Positions 42,637-51,359 of a DNA stretch of 64,000 nucleotides are shown in pieces (position 1 is the stretch's first letter; every line of letters begins with the position of its first letter). The notes beneath the pieces were generated by a model that was not told the DNA's origin, did no database searches, and saw only the letters and a list, made by a program, of their open reading frames with translations. A program made the position numbers and the translations under genes. Origin of the DNA: CAIKMD01 sp036501365 (GTDB lineage: Bacteria > Pseudomonadota > Alphaproteobacteria > ATCC43930 > CGMCC-115725); the NCBI GenBank assembly GCA_036501365.1, contig DASYAL010000018.1:56650-120649 (forward strand). The letters are read 5' to 3'.

Positions 42637-42906
42637 TTAGCCGCCGCTGATCGCGGTGATGATGAAGAGGTTGGCGCCGGGCTGCAGTTTCGTCTCGAGC
42701 GCAGCGCGCGCGCCATCGACAAAAACGTTGATGTGGCGGCGGATGCGCGGTGTCGAATCGCAGAGCCGATCGCGCATCCCCGGCCAGCGCGCATCGAGCG
42801 CATCCAGCGCATCGCCAACCGTCGCGGCGCTCAGCTCGATGCGGCGCGGACAGCCGGGAAAGAGCCGCGTGAGCGCCGGCGTCAAGGTGACGACGACCGG
42901 CGTCAT
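42637..42906 (-). CDS. MoaD/ThiS-like ubiquitin-fold protein
   Basis: An 89-residue beta-grasp protein. It has VTLTPALTRLFPGCPRRIEL, then TVGDALDALDARWPG, and HINVFVDG, and ends AISGG with the C-terminal Gly-Gly needed for activation as a thiocarboxylate sulfur carrier. The longer open frame upstream is not similar to anything. Its ATG at 42906 is 3 bp before the stop of the BNR-repeat gene, so the two are coupled. The partner pathway is unknown. Confidence 0.88.
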   Translation of the reverse strand: MTPVVVTLTPALTRLFPGCPRRIELSAATVGDALDALDARWPGMRDRLCDSTPRIRRHINVFVDGARAALETKLQPGANLFIITAISGG

Positions 42907-42908
42907 CG

Positions 42909-43985
42909 CTAATCGATGACCAGCGTCTCGACCGAGGCGATCGGCGGCAAATGCCGCGCGATGCAGGTCCAGCGCTCGCCTTCGTCGGCGCTGGCATAGA
43001 GCTCGCCCGTATTCGTCCCGAAATAGACGCCGGCGGGATCGCGGCGATCGGTCGCCATCGCCTGGCGCAGCACGCCGAAGAACACGTTCTGCTGCGGCAG
43101 GCCCTCGCGTAGCGCCTGCCAATGCGCGCCGCCGTCCCGCGTGCGCCATACCGCTGCTTTCGCCTCGGGCACGTAGCGGCCGGCGATGTCGCCGTTGAGC
43201 GGGACAAGATAGAGCGTGTCGCTCTGGCGCGGATGAACCGCCGCGGGAAAGCCGAAGCTCGACGGCAGGCCGGTCTCGATGCTCTGCCATTCCTTGCCGC
43301 CGTCCTCGCTGCGATACATGCCGCAGTGATTCTGCTGATAGAGCCGATCCGGCGCGCCCGGCGCCATGACGAGGCAATGCACGCATTGACCGAATTCGGG
43401 ATAGCGCTGCCCTTCGGGCAGGAAATCGGCGCGCGTGCCGCGGTTGCGCAACTCCCAGCTTTCGCCGCCGTCGCGCGTCTGCAGCACGCCGACGGCGGAG
43501 ATGCCGACCCAGATCTGCCGCGGATCGCGCGGATGCGGGATCAGCGAATGGAGGATGAGACCGGCGCCGCCGGGCTGCCATTGCGGCCGCGTCGGGTGGT
43601 TGCGCAGCCCCTCGACATGCCGCCAGGTCGCGCCGTCATCCGTGCTATGGAAGAGTCCCGCGGGCTGAACGCCGGCGTAAAGACCGCGGTCGCCGGGCGC
43701 GAGACTCCAGACCGATTTGATCGGTTCTTCGCCGGCCGCGTATTTGAGACCCTCGCTCGAATGCGTCCAGCTCTCGCCGAGATCCTCCGATTTCCACACC
43801 GCCGGGCCGAACCATTCATTGCCGCCGCCGCCGTAGATCGCGCCGCTCGTCGGATCGGCGACGACATGGTTCATCGGCCAACATTCGCAGTAAGGGCCGC
43901 GCAAATCCCAATCGCGCCGCGTGGCGTCGCTTTGGAGGATGAACGCACCTTTGCGGGTGCCGAGAAGGACGAGGGTCTTGGTCAT
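42909..43985 (-). CDS. BNR/sialidase-like beta-propeller protein
   Basis: A 358-residue beta-propeller with repeated Asp-box motifs SxDxGxTW: SEDLGESWTHS, STDDGATWRHV, TRDGGESWELR, SEDGGKEWQSI, and TRDGGAHWQAL. There is no signal peptide, so it appears cytosolic, and the sialidase catalytic Arg triad cannot be recognised. It immediately precedes a MoaD-like protein (3 bp apart). Proteins of this family are often annotated as exo-alpha-sialidase or glycosyl hydrolase, but enzymatic activity is not supported here. Confidence 0.85.
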   Translation of the reverse strand: MTKTLVLLGTRKGAFILQSDATRRDWDLRGPYCECWPMNHVVADPTSGAIYGGGGNEWFGPAVWKSEDLGESWTHSSEGLKYAAGEEPIKSVWSLAPGDRGLYAGVQPAGLFHSTDDGATWRHVEGLRNHPTRPQWQPGGAGLILHSLIPHPRDPRQIWVGISAVGVLQTRDGGESWELRNRGTRADFLPEGQRYPEFGQCVHCLVMAPGAPDRLYQQNHCGMYRSEDGGKEWQSIETGLPSSFGFPAAVHPRQSDTLYLVPLNGDIAGRYVPEAKAAVWRTRDGGAHWQALREGLPQQNVFFGVLRQAMATDRRDPAGVYFGTNTGELYASADEGERWTCIARHLPPIASVETLVID

Positions 43986-44001
43986 GCGGTAACTTCTGCT
44001 C

Positions 44002-44412
44002 CTACGCGGTCTGCTCGCAATTGATCATCCACGGCACGCCGAAGCGATCGGTCAGCATGCCGAAACGCTCGGCGAAGAAAGTCTTCTCGATCGGCATCTG
44101 CACCGTACCGCCTTCGGCGAGCGCGTGGAAAGCGCGCTCGGCTTCGGCGGGCTTGTCGAAGCTCAAACTCAGGCGGAAGCCCTTCGCCGCGTCCTGACGT
44201 CCTGGCGGCGCGTCCGACGCCATCACCACCGTATCGCCGAGGGCGATGCGGCCATGCATGATCTTGTCATGCCACTCTTTCGGCACGTGGCCTTCGGCCG
44301 GCGTGCCCTGATGCTTCATCATCGTCAGGATCTTCGCCCCGAGCGCCGTCTCGTAGAATTTGAACGCGGCTTCGCAGCGCCCGTCGAAAAAGAGATAGGG
44401 ATTGGTCTTCAT
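44002..44412 (-). CDS. VOC family protein, PhnB-like
   Basis: A 136-residue VOC protein. It opens NPYLFFDGRCEAAFKFYETALGAKI and contains IMHGRIALGDTVVMASDA and ERFGMLTDRFGVPWMINCE, the PhnB signature. It belongs to a set of small genes (YCII protein, serine hydrolase, DoxX) on the minus strand. Function unknown. Confidence 0.88.
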   Translation of the reverse strand: MKTNPYLFFDGRCEAAFKFYETALGAKILTMMKHQGTPAEGHVPKEWHDKIMHGRIALGDTVVMASDAPPGRQDAAKGFRLSLSFDKPAEAERAFHALAEGGTVQMPIEKTFFAERFGMLTDRFGVPWMINCEQTA

Positions 44413-44434
44413 CGCTCGCCTCCTTTGTTACGGG

Positions 44435-44857
44435 TCAGCGCTTCGCCGCGCCTTGCGCCCGCAGCCGCTCTTCCTGCTCCTTGACCGCAGGCGTCAGATT
44501 GTCGCCGAAATCCTCGGACGCGAAGATTTGGCGGATCTCGATCTCGCTCTCGCCCTCGAACGGGTTGGGGCATTTCTTCACCCAGTCGATCGCCTCCTCC
44601 TTCGACTTCACCTCGAAGATCCAGAAGCCGGCAATGAGGCCCGCGACATCGAACGGCCCGTTGGTCACGCTGCGCGTCGCGCCGGAGAATTTGACGCGCG
44701 CGCCTTTAGCACTCGCATGAAGTCCCTCGGCCGAGACCAGCACGCCCGCCGCAGCGAGCGCCTCGTTATATTTGCCCATCGCCTCAAGCAGCGCCGTGCT
44801 CGGGAGCTTGCCGGCTTCGCTGTCCGTGGTCGCCCGGACGATCACCATGAATCGCAT
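44435..44857 (-). CDS. YCII-related (DGPF-domain) protein
   Basis: A 140-residue protein of the YCII/DGPF family. It begins MRFMVIVRATTDSEAG, and carries VTNGPFDVAGLIAGFWIFEV, matching the DGPF loop with Asp replaced by Asn. The ATG at 44857 is preceded by an AAGGGAAC site. The neighbouring PhnB-like protein and this one often occur together in proteobacteria, sometimes next to ECF sigma factor genes, but none is seen here. Function unknown. Confidence 0.87.
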   Translation of the reverse strand: MRFMVIVRATTDSEAGKLPSTALLEAMGKYNEALAAAGVLVSAEGLHASAKGARVKFSGATRSVTNGPFDVAGLIAGFWIFEVKSKEEAIDWVKKCPNPFEGESEIEIRQIFASEDFGDNLTPAVKEQEERLRAQGAAKR

Positions 44858-44880
44858 GTTGCCGTTCCCTTGTTGGTGTT

Positions 44881-46089
44881 TCAGTCGTCGATCGCCTGAT
44901 AGGCGGAGGTCCAGAAATCGAGATAGACCGGCGAGAAAGTCGGATATTGCGCGCGCTGCGTCATCAGGATCGCGATCATCTCTTCTGCCGGATCGTTCGC
45001 CCAGCAGGTACCGAAGCCGCCGGTCCAACCATAGCTGCCGGGCGTCGTCGACAGCCCGTCGCGGCCGGTGACAATGCCGACGCCGAAGCCCCAGCCGCGA
45101 TTGTCCCAGGCATCGCCAAGGAACGCCGATGCGGCTTTCTGCGCCGCCGTCAGATGATCGGTGGTCATCAGTTCGACCGCGCGCCGCGATAGGATCCGCG
45201 TCTCGCCGCGCTTGCCCTTGCCGAGCAGCATCTCGGCGAAAGCGAGGTAATCGTCGACCGTCGAGACCAGGCCAGCGCCGCCATCGGCGAAAGCCGGCGG
45301 CTTTGCCCAGCGGCTGCTTTCGACGCTGTCATACAGCTCGAGCGCACCGGTCTTGTCGTTGACCCAATAGCTGGTCGCAAGACGGTCGAGCTTCTCGGCC
45401 GGCGCGAAGAAACCGGTGTCCTTCATGCCGAGCGGCGCGAAGATGCGCTCGCGCAGGAAGCTCTCGAGCGATTGTCCGGCGACGCGCGCGATCAGCACGC
45501 CGAGAATGTAAGAGCCGGTGTTGTAGAGCCATTTCTCGCCCGGCTGATGCAGCAGCGGCAAAGTGCCAAGACGCTTCAGCCATTCATCGGGGCCGACCGG
45601 AGTCGCCTGGTCGGGCGGGCCGAAGCCGGTGATGCCGAGATCGGCGATCGCCTTGAGGACCGGATATTGCTCCGCCGAGCCCCAAATGAAGCCGTAACCG
45701 GCGCGGAAGGTGAGCAGATCGCGCAAGGTGAGCGCCCGGCGCGCCGGCACGGTATCGTCGAGCGGTCCGTCGAGCCGCTGCAACACGCGGCGGTTGGCGA
45801 GCTCCGGCAGAAAGCGATCGACCGGCTCGTCGAGCCGGAGCTTGCACTCCTCGACGAGGATCATCGCCGCGACCGCGGTCACCGGCTTGGTCATCGAGGT
45901 GATGCGAAAGAGCGTGTCGCGCCGCATCGGGTCGCGACCGCCCAGCGCCTTGTTGCCGATGACATCGACATGGAGCTCGCCGCGCCGCGCGATCAAGGTC
46001 ACGAGCCCCGGCACGGCGCCGCGCTCGACATGGCCGGCCATCACGTCATGCATGCGCGCGAGGCGCGCCTTCGACAAACCGCCACTCAT
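44881..46089 (-). CDS. Serine hydrolase, beta-lactamase/class C family
   Basis: A 402-residue serine hydrolase of the class C beta-lactamase/esterase family. The active-site SxxK is SMTK in RITSMTKPVTA near residue 68, the Tyr motif is WLYNTGSYILG near residue 189, and there is a C-terminal YGWTGGFGT region with the third motif HxG replaced by TGG. No signal peptide is evident, so it is probably a cytosolic esterase rather than a resistance enzyme. It lies 31 bp from the DoxX stop in the same operon. Confidence 0.87.
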   Translation of the reverse strand: MSGGLSKARLARMHDVMAGHVERGAVPGLVTLIARRGELHVDVIGNKALGGRDPMRRDTLFRITSMTKPVTAVAAMILVEECKLRLDEPVDRFLPELANRRVLQRLDGPLDDTVPARRALTLRDLLTFRAGYGFIWGSAEQYPVLKAIADLGITGFGPPDQATPVGPDEWLKRLGTLPLLHQPGEKWLYNTGSYILGVLIARVAGQSLESFLRERIFAPLGMKDTGFFAPAEKLDRLATSYWVNDKTGALELYDSVESSRWAKPPAFADGGAGLVSTVDDYLAFAEMLLGKGKRGETRILSRRAVELMTTDHLTAAQKAASAFLGDAWDNRGWGFGVGIVTGRDGLSTTPGSYGWTGGFGTCWANDPAEEMIAILMTQRAQYPTFSPVYLDFWTSAYQAIDD

Positions 46090-46120
46090 GACAATTCTCC
46101 CGGTTTCCCGCGGGCGGCGA

Positions 46121-46528
46121 TCAGGCCCGCAGCGGGATCAACGCCCGCAGCTTCTCGTCGCGCAGATAGAGCCCGCCCCAGGCGAGGATACCGACATAGA
46201 CGCCAAAGAGAACATGGGTGAAGAGCGGATCGCCGACCCGCAGATGCGCGGCCGCCGAGCCGCCGAGCAACCCGGTCAAGAGGATTGCGCCGAGCACGGC
46301 AGTTCGCGGTACGGCATAAAGCACGAGGCAGATCGCCTCGATGACGCCGATGACGAGGCCAAGCTCCGCCGGATAGCCCAGCGGCGCCATCGCCTCGCGC
46401 ACGGCGGGCAATTGCAGCAGCTTGATGCCGCTGTCGAGCGCGAGAAAGAGGACAACGATTCCGGTGAGGATGCGGCCCGTCCAGAGCGCGGCTTTCGGTG
46501 CTTTCGTTTCGACGCTCAGCGCAACCAT
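46121..46528 (-). CDS. DoxX-like membrane protein
   Basis: A 135-residue protein with four hydrophobic segments, similar to DoxX/DUF proteins: WTGRILTGIVVLFLALDSG, PLGYPAELGLVIGVIEAIC, and the last helix HVLFGVYVGILAWGGLYL. It is divergent from the MarR regulator gene, with the palindrome 46577-46588 between them, so it is a likely target of that regulator. Molecular function unknown. Confidence 0.8.
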   Translation of the reverse strand: MVALSVETKAPKAALWTGRILTGIVVLFLALDSGIKLLQLPAVREAMAPLGYPAELGLVIGVIEAICLVLYAVPRTAVLGAILLTGLLGGSAAAHLRVGDPLFTHVLFGVYVGILAWGGLYLRDEKLRALIPLRA

Positions 46529-46565
46529 GGGGGTCTCCTTCCGCTACCGCCGCGCGAATACGCGC

Positions 46566-46593
46566 TTGACATTTACGTTGATATCAACATAAT
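46566..46593 (+). promoter_or_regulatory. Promoter with overlapping palindromic MarR-type operator
   Basis: TTGACA at 46566-46571 and CATAAT at 46588-46593 are separated by 16 bp. The spacer and first base of the -10 hold the perfect 12-bp palindrome GTTGATATCAAC (46577-46588), a likely site for the MarR-family protein whose gene begins at 46600. The start codon lies only 7 bp beyond the -10 box, so its transcript would be nearly leaderless. Binding would block the promoter and could also control the divergent DoxX gene. Confidence 0.65.
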
Positions 46594-46599
46594 GACCGC

Positions 46600-47082
46600 A
46601 TGTCAAGCCGCGAAGAATTTTTATCCGAGGCGACACGCTACGTCCGCGACACCTGCCTGTGCGTCAGGGTGCAGCGCGCGGCGCGCGCCCTGGCGCGGCA
46701 TTTCGACGACGCGCTGCGCCCGCTTGGATTGACGCACGGGCAATTCTCGCTCCTGGTGGCGCTCGACCAGGCCGAGCCGCCGGCGATGGGCGAGGTCGCG
46801 ACGGCGCTCGCGATGGACCGCACGACCCTGACCGCCAATTTGAAGCCGCTGGCACGGCGCCGGCTGGTGAAAGTCGCGGTCGACAAGGCGGACAAGCGCA
46901 GCCGGCGGCTGACCCTCACCGGTGCCGGCCGCGCGCTGCTGGCGAAAGCCTTCCCGACCTGGAAAGAGGCGCATGCCGCGCTCGACGGGACGCTCGGCCG
47001 CGCGCGCGTCGAGCGTCTGCGCGGCGATCTGCGCGCGGTCACCGCACCGGTGCCGACGGCGACCGACGCCGCCGCCGACTGA
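46600..47082 (+). CDS. MarR family transcriptional regulator
   Basis: A 160-residue winged-helix regulator. The recognition region is GEVATALAMDRTTLTANLKPLARRRLVKV and the wing DKADKRSRRLTLTGAGRALL, both typical of MarR/SlyA proteins. It is convergent with the enoyl-CoA hydratase gene and divergent from the DoxX-serine hydrolase run, with a palindromic operator in its own promoter, so autoregulation and control of the divergent genes are likely. No Shine-Dalgarno is visible before the ATG. Confidence 0.9.
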   Translation: MSSREEFLSEATRYVRDTCLCVRVQRAARALARHFDDALRPLGLTHGQFSLLVALDQAEPPAMGEVATALAMDRTTLTANLKPLARRRLVKVAVDKADKRSRRLTLTGAGRALLAKAFPTWKEAHAALDGTLGRARVERLRGDLRAVTAPVPTATDAAAD

Positions 47083-47091
47083 GGCGATAGC

Positions 47092-47838
47092 TCAGTGGTT
47101 GCGGCGCATCTCGCTCGATGTGTTGAGCAGCGAGTGGAGGTTGCGCGCGAAATCGACCGCGCCCGGCGCCGGCATATCATAGGCGACGCGGGTAAATTCC
47201 TTGACGCCGGCGACGGCAATCGGCGGCGCCTTCAGCACCGCGGCGACAAAGGCCTCGACCGCGTCGTCGAGCTTCGCCGCCGGGAAGACGTCGGAGACGA
47301 TGCCGTAAGAGAGCGCGCGCTCGGCGCTCACCGCATTGGTCGACCAGACGAGGTAGCTCAGTGCCTTGCGGGGGACGCGGTCGATGAAGGACGACATCAC
47401 CATGCCGGGCAGGATGTTGTGTCCCATCTCGGGCACCTGAAAGGTCGCGGCGTCGCTGGCGAGCGTCACGTCGCAGGCGGCGGCGATGGCGCAGCCGAAG
47501 CCCAAGGCCTTGCCCTGCACCACCGCGATCACGGGGATCGGTACCGAGCGCATGATGCCATAGGCATCGAACACGATGTCGCTCTCGTTGCGGCGGGCAT
47601 AGGCTTCGGGCGGCGCCGAAGGCGCAGCGCCGCGCGGCGCGCCCATCCCGGCGCGGCCGATGCAGAATTCCTTGCCGGCGCCGCGCAGCACGATCAGCCG
47701 CGAGGTCTTGGGCGCCTCGCGAATGATGCTCGTCAGCTCGACCACCATCGGATCGGTCATGCCGTTGCCCTGCTCGGGCCGGTTGATGGTGATGCGCAGG
47801 ACGGGGCCGTCCTGCTGGGTGAGGATTTCGTTGCTCAT
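47092..47838 (-). CDS. Enoyl-CoA hydratase/isomerase family protein
   Basis: A 248-residue crotonase-fold protein. Oxyanion-hole segments are LRGAGKEFCIGRAGM near residue 50 and GKALGFGCAIAAACDVTLAS near residue 108. A Glu in VPEMGHNILPGM is in the position of one catalytic Glu, while the other is replaced by a small residue, so hydration versus another crotonase reaction is uncertain. It lies 22 bp upstream of the UbiD gene and is convergent with the MarR gene. Confidence 0.9.
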   Translation of the reverse strand: MSNEILTQQDGPVLRITINRPEQGNGMTDPMVVELTSIIREAPKTSRLIVLRGAGKEFCIGRAGMGAPRGAAPSAPPEAYARRNESDIVFDAYGIMRSVPIPVIAVVQGKALGFGCAIAAACDVTLASDAATFQVPEMGHNILPGMVMSSFIDRVPRKALSYLVWSTNAVSAERALSYGIVSDVFPAAKLDDAVEAFVAAVLKAPPIAVAGVKEFTRVAYDMPAPGAVDFARNLHSLLNTSSEMRRNH

Positions 47839-47860
47839 GCTGCCTCCTGATTGAACGAAA

Positions 47861-49435
47861 TTACTTCTGGTCCGGTCCTGAGCCCGTCGAAGGGTTGAGC
47901 GTCCACTGGCCCTCTTTGAGCCGCGTCAGCACGCCCGCTTCGCGCAGCGCGTCGAGCGCCAGCGCGACCTCGCGCCCATCCTTGCTGCCGACCGCCGCCA
48001 TCAGCTCCGAGAAAAAGAGCGGCCCCGCTTCGAGCGCCTGCCGCACGGTCTGATAGCGCGCCGGCGCCGTCGAGGGATGGAAGCCGAAGGCGCGGCGGAA
48101 CTCGAAATCGTTGCGCTGCTCAGGGAGCATGGTGCAGTCGAAGCCGATCTTCGCCACCGTGCCGTCCTGCTGCATGACCGGATCGGTGTAGTAGCCCGGC
48201 ATGCCCGCTTGGATGACAACGTCGCGCGCCGGGTTCATCCGCGCCGACATCGCCCATTCGACCTCGTCATTGTCGAAGATGTCGATGTCGTCGTCGAATA
48301 CCGCGATGTTGCGGATGCCCGAGATGCTGAAGATCGAGGTGATCGCGGCGCGTGCCTGGCCGGGCGTCGGATTCTTGAAGGCGAGGCGCAGATGGACGCG
48401 GCCGCCCGCGGCCAGCACCGCATTCATTGCCACCGGCTCGATCCGCGCCGCGCGCAGCAGCCGCCACGCCGCCGCCTCGGCATGAACCGCGGCGAGGTTG
48501 GTGGAATCGGCGCGGCCCAAGGCGCGGCCCGAATGCAGCACGGATTGGTGGATCGCGTCCTTGCGCTGGGTGATCGCGGTGACGTGGAACACCGGATCGA
48601 TATGGACGGGGCCGTAGAAGCCCCAGAACTCGCCGTAAGGCCCTTCGTTCTCGGTATAGCCGTGCTCGTGGAGATAGCCCTCGATGACGAGCTCGGCATC
48701 GGCGGGGACGAGGACGTCGTTGGTGAGGCTCTTGACCATCGGCACCGGCTCGCCGCGCAGGGTGCCGATGAGGCCGAACTCATCGACCGGGAAGCGCGCC
48801 GTGGCGGCGAGAAAATCCAGCGGATGCGCGCCGATCGCGAAGCTGATCGGCAGCTTCTCTTTGCGCTCGACACAGGCCTTGTAGCAGGCGCGCAGATCCG
48901 ACGGCGCGGTCAGGTTGGTGCGCATGGTGTTCTTGCCGCGCAGCATCAGGCGGCGGCAGCCGACATTGCGTTTGCCGGTCGCGGGATCGAGCGAATAGTC
49001 GATCGCCGAGGAGATATAGGTGCCGCCATCGAAATCGTGCTGCGGATGGAAGGGCAGCGTCGTCAGATCGATCTGATCGCCGGTGCGGACGATCTCGTGC
49101 ACCGGCGCCGCGGCGGATTTCACCTCGACGATCGGCTGCGGCTTGCCGAGGCGGCGGTTGAACTCATGCGCGATCTCGCTCGGCGCGACGCCGAATGCCG
49201 CGGCGATGCGCTTGCGGCTGCCCGCAACCGCGGTGATCACCTCGTATTGTTCGGCGCCTGCCTTGGTAAACAGCACCGCCTTAGGGGTACGCTCGACGAT
49301 CGCGCTCATCTCGGCAAGCGCCACCGGCTCGTCGTGGATTTCAACTTCGCCGATCTCGATCAGCTTCTTGACGAAAGGCCGCAGCCGGAATTTCTCGAAA
49401 TCGATCGCACCGCGCGCCGCCGTGCTCGCGTCCAT
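47861..49435 (-). CDS. UbiD family decarboxylase
   Basis: A 524-residue UbiD-family (de)carboxylase that uses prenylated FMN to remove carboxyl groups from aromatic or unsaturated acids. Features include GTYISSAIDYSLDPATGKRNVG, ELVIEGYLHEHGYTENEGPYGEF (acidic active-site stretch) and VFDDDIDIFDNDEVEWAM. The ATG at 49435 follows a GGGGAGGATGAGG site. The last dozen codons (LNPSTGSGPDQK) are encoded by a fragment of the CCTTCGACG...CTCAGGAC repeat family, an unusual C-terminal addition. Substrate unknown. Confidence 0.9.
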   Translation of the reverse strand: MDASTAARGAIDFEKFRLRPFVKKLIEIGEVEIHDEPVALAEMSAIVERTPKAVLFTKAGAEQYEVITAVAGSRKRIAAAFGVAPSEIAHEFNRRLGKPQPIVEVKSAAAPVHEIVRTGDQIDLTTLPFHPQHDFDGGTYISSAIDYSLDPATGKRNVGCRRLMLRGKNTMRTNLTAPSDLRACYKACVERKEKLPISFAIGAHPLDFLAATARFPVDEFGLIGTLRGEPVPMVKSLTNDVLVPADAELVIEGYLHEHGYTENEGPYGEFWGFYGPVHIDPVFHVTAITQRKDAIHQSVLHSGRALGRADSTNLAAVHAEAAAWRLLRAARIEPVAMNAVLAAGGRVHLRLAFKNPTPGQARAAITSIFSISGIRNIAVFDDDIDIFDNDEVEWAMSARMNPARDVVIQAGMPGYYTDPVMQQDGTVAKIGFDCTMLPEQRNDFEFRRAFGFHPSTAPARYQTVRQALEAGPLFFSELMAAVGSKDGREVALALDALREAGVLTRLKEGQWTLNPSTGSGPDQK

Positions 49436-49587
49436 CCTCATCCTCCCCAGGGGCCGCGCGGACTTTAGCCGATGGGCGGCGCGGCGAATAGCCGCCGTCG
49501 CGCGCGCCTTTGCTATTGTCGCCGTCGCGGAGAAGCCGAATAATGGCACGAGTGGGCAAGAGGCCCCAAGCAATGGGAGGATCGAGA

Positions 49588-51288
49588 GTGGCGACCAATT
49601 ATGACGGCGGCGAAGCGATCATCGAGGCCTTCCGCAGCCTCGGCGTCGAGCACATCATGTCATCGCCGGGATCGGAATGGTCGCCGGTTTGGGAAGCGCT
49701 GGCGCGGCAGAAGACCGGCAACCGGCCGGGCCCCGATTTCATCGAATGCTGGCACGAGACGCTCGCCGTCAACATGGCGATGGGCTACACGCAATACACC
49801 GGCAAGATGCAGGCGGTGCTGCTGCATGCCGGCGTCGGCCTGATGCAAGGCGAGATCGGCATCCACACCGCCCGCAATTTCGAGATCCCGATGGTGGTGA
49901 TGTCGGGCGAGTCCGTGACCTATGGCGAGAACCCCGAGGTCGAGCCCGGCGCGCAATGGTATGGCAGCCTCGGCATCGTCGGCGGGCCGCAGCGTATCGT
50001 CGAGCCGGTGACCAAATGGGCACAGCAAGCCGGCAGCGTCCACACGCTTTATGAGCAGACCGTGCGCGCCGGCGAAATGGCGCAGCACATCCCGCAGGCG
50101 CCGACCTATCTCAACGTGCCGCTGGAGCACATGCTCGCGGAATGGACGCCGCCGCCCAATCTGCGCAACGTGCCGGCAGTGCCGAAGCTGCAGCCAATGG
50201 ATGCCGACATTCAGTCCATCGCCGCGATGCTGCTCAAGGCGAAGAACCCGGTGGTCGTCACCGATTCCGTCGGCAAGGAGCCGGAAGCCTTCCGCGCCCT
50301 CGTCGCGCTCTGCGAGCTGATGGCGATCCCCGTCGGCGAAGGCCGCGTCACCGCCTATGGCAATTTCCCCAAGGACCATCCGCTCTATCTCGGCATGCAA
50401 GGGCCGAAGATCGCCAAGGAGAGCGATTTCGTCCTGTTGGTGAAATCGCGCGCGCCGTGGTATCCGCCAAGCGACCGGCCGCAAGGCGCGACCGTGGTCG
50501 CGATCTCGGAAAATCCGCTGAAGATCCAGTATCCCTATCAGAATCTGCAGGCGGATCATTATCTCGAAGGCGATGTCGCGACGACGCTCAGGTCTTTGAC
50601 CGCCGCGCTCAAGGCCAAAGGCGCCGATCCGGCGAAATATGCCGAGCGTCAGGCGCGCGCCAAATCCGAGCATGACAAATGGGCGGCGCGGCTGCGCGAA
50701 GCCGAGCAGAAGGCGAAGGACAAGCCGGGGCCGATCGATCCGCTATGGCTGGTCGGCGCGATCCGCGAGGTGATGCCGAAGGACACGATCTATCTCGAAG
50801 AGACGATCATGCATTCGGGCATCCTCAAGGAGCATCTGCCCTGGAACGAGCCGCAATGCTTCTACACGGTCGGCGGCGGCCTCGGGCAAGGCACCGGCAT
50901 CGCGCTTGGCGTGAAGCTCGCCGCGCCCAAGCGGCCGGTGGTGCTGTTCATCGGCGACGGCGCCTTCCTCTACAACCCGATCACCCAGGCGCTCGGCGCG
51001 TCGCGGCAGCACAACCTGCCGATCCTCATCATCGTCTGCAACAATCTCAAATACGGGGCGATGCAGCGCAACCACGCCGATTACTATCCGAAGGGCGCGG
51101 CGGTGCAGCACGATGTCTGGCATGGCGTGCATATCAACGGGCCGGAATATTCCGATCTCGGCAAGCCGTTCGGATTCCACGGGGCACGGGTCGAGAAATC
51201 GAGCGAGCTGGCCGGCGCGCTGAAGGCCGGCCTCAACTCGATCCAGAACGGCACCACCTCGATCCTCAACGTGATGCTGAGCCGATAG
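49588..51288 (+). CDS. Thiamine diphosphate-dependent enzyme (acetolactate synthase-like)
   Basis: A 566-residue ThDP enzyme. The catalytic Glu is in WHETLAVNMAMGY near residue 52, and the metal-cofactor motif is GDGAFLYNP with Asn in CNNLKYGAM. The N-terminus is SPGSEWSPV. A GTG start at 49588 follows GGGAGGA by 6 bp; an in-frame ATG at 49552 has no site. This third ThDP gene of the window is divergent from the UbiD gene, so a joint role in 2-oxo acid or aromatic acid breakdown is possible. Confidence 0.9.
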   Translation: MATNYDGGEAIIEAFRSLGVEHIMSSPGSEWSPVWEALARQKTGNRPGPDFIECWHETLAVNMAMGYTQYTGKMQAVLLHAGVGLMQGEIGIHTARNFEIPMVVMSGESVTYGENPEVEPGAQWYGSLGIVGGPQRIVEPVTKWAQQAGSVHTLYEQTVRAGEMAQHIPQAPTYLNVPLEHMLAEWTPPPNLRNVPAVPKLQPMDADIQSIAAMLLKAKNPVVVTDSVGKEPEAFRALVALCELMAIPVGEGRVTAYGNFPKDHPLYLGMQGPKIAKESDFVLLVKSRAPWYPPSDRPQGATVVAISENPLKIQYPYQNLQADHYLEGDVATTLRSLTAALKAKGADPAKYAERQARAKSEHDKWAARLREAEQKAKDKPGPIDPLWLVGAIREVMPKDTIYLEETIMHSGILKEHLPWNEPQCFYTVGGGLGQGTGIALGVKLAAPKRPVVLFIGDGAFLYNPITQALGASRQHNLPILIIVCNNLKYGAMQRNHADYYPKGAAVQHDVWHGVHINGPEYSDLGKPFGFHGARVEKSSELAGALKAGLNSIQNGTTSILNVMLSR

Positions 51289-51313
51289 AACGGCGACGTC
51301 GTTCGGAAGTCTT

Positions 51314-51357
51314 CCCTCTCTGCCCCATTGGGGCGGAGAGGGCAGGGCGAGGTGGGG
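51314..51357. repeat. REP hairpin, left flank of DUF559 gene
   Basis: A strong hairpin, 7-bp CCCTCTC/GAGAGGG plus inner GCCCC/GGGGC with loop ATT (51314-51342), followed by an unpaired tail CAGGGCGAGGTGGGG. The reverse complement of the 44-base unit matches the 44-base unit at 51707-51750 in 38 positions. The DUF559 start codon is 3 bp after this element. Confidence 0.85.
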
Positions 51358-51359
51358 GA

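Noticed and set aside
47083..47115. tRNA-like string GGCGATAGCTCAGTGGTT between convergent genes
   Set aside because: It is the reverse complement of the end of the enoyl-CoA hydratase gene and stop region; no acceptor, anticodon or T arm follows.
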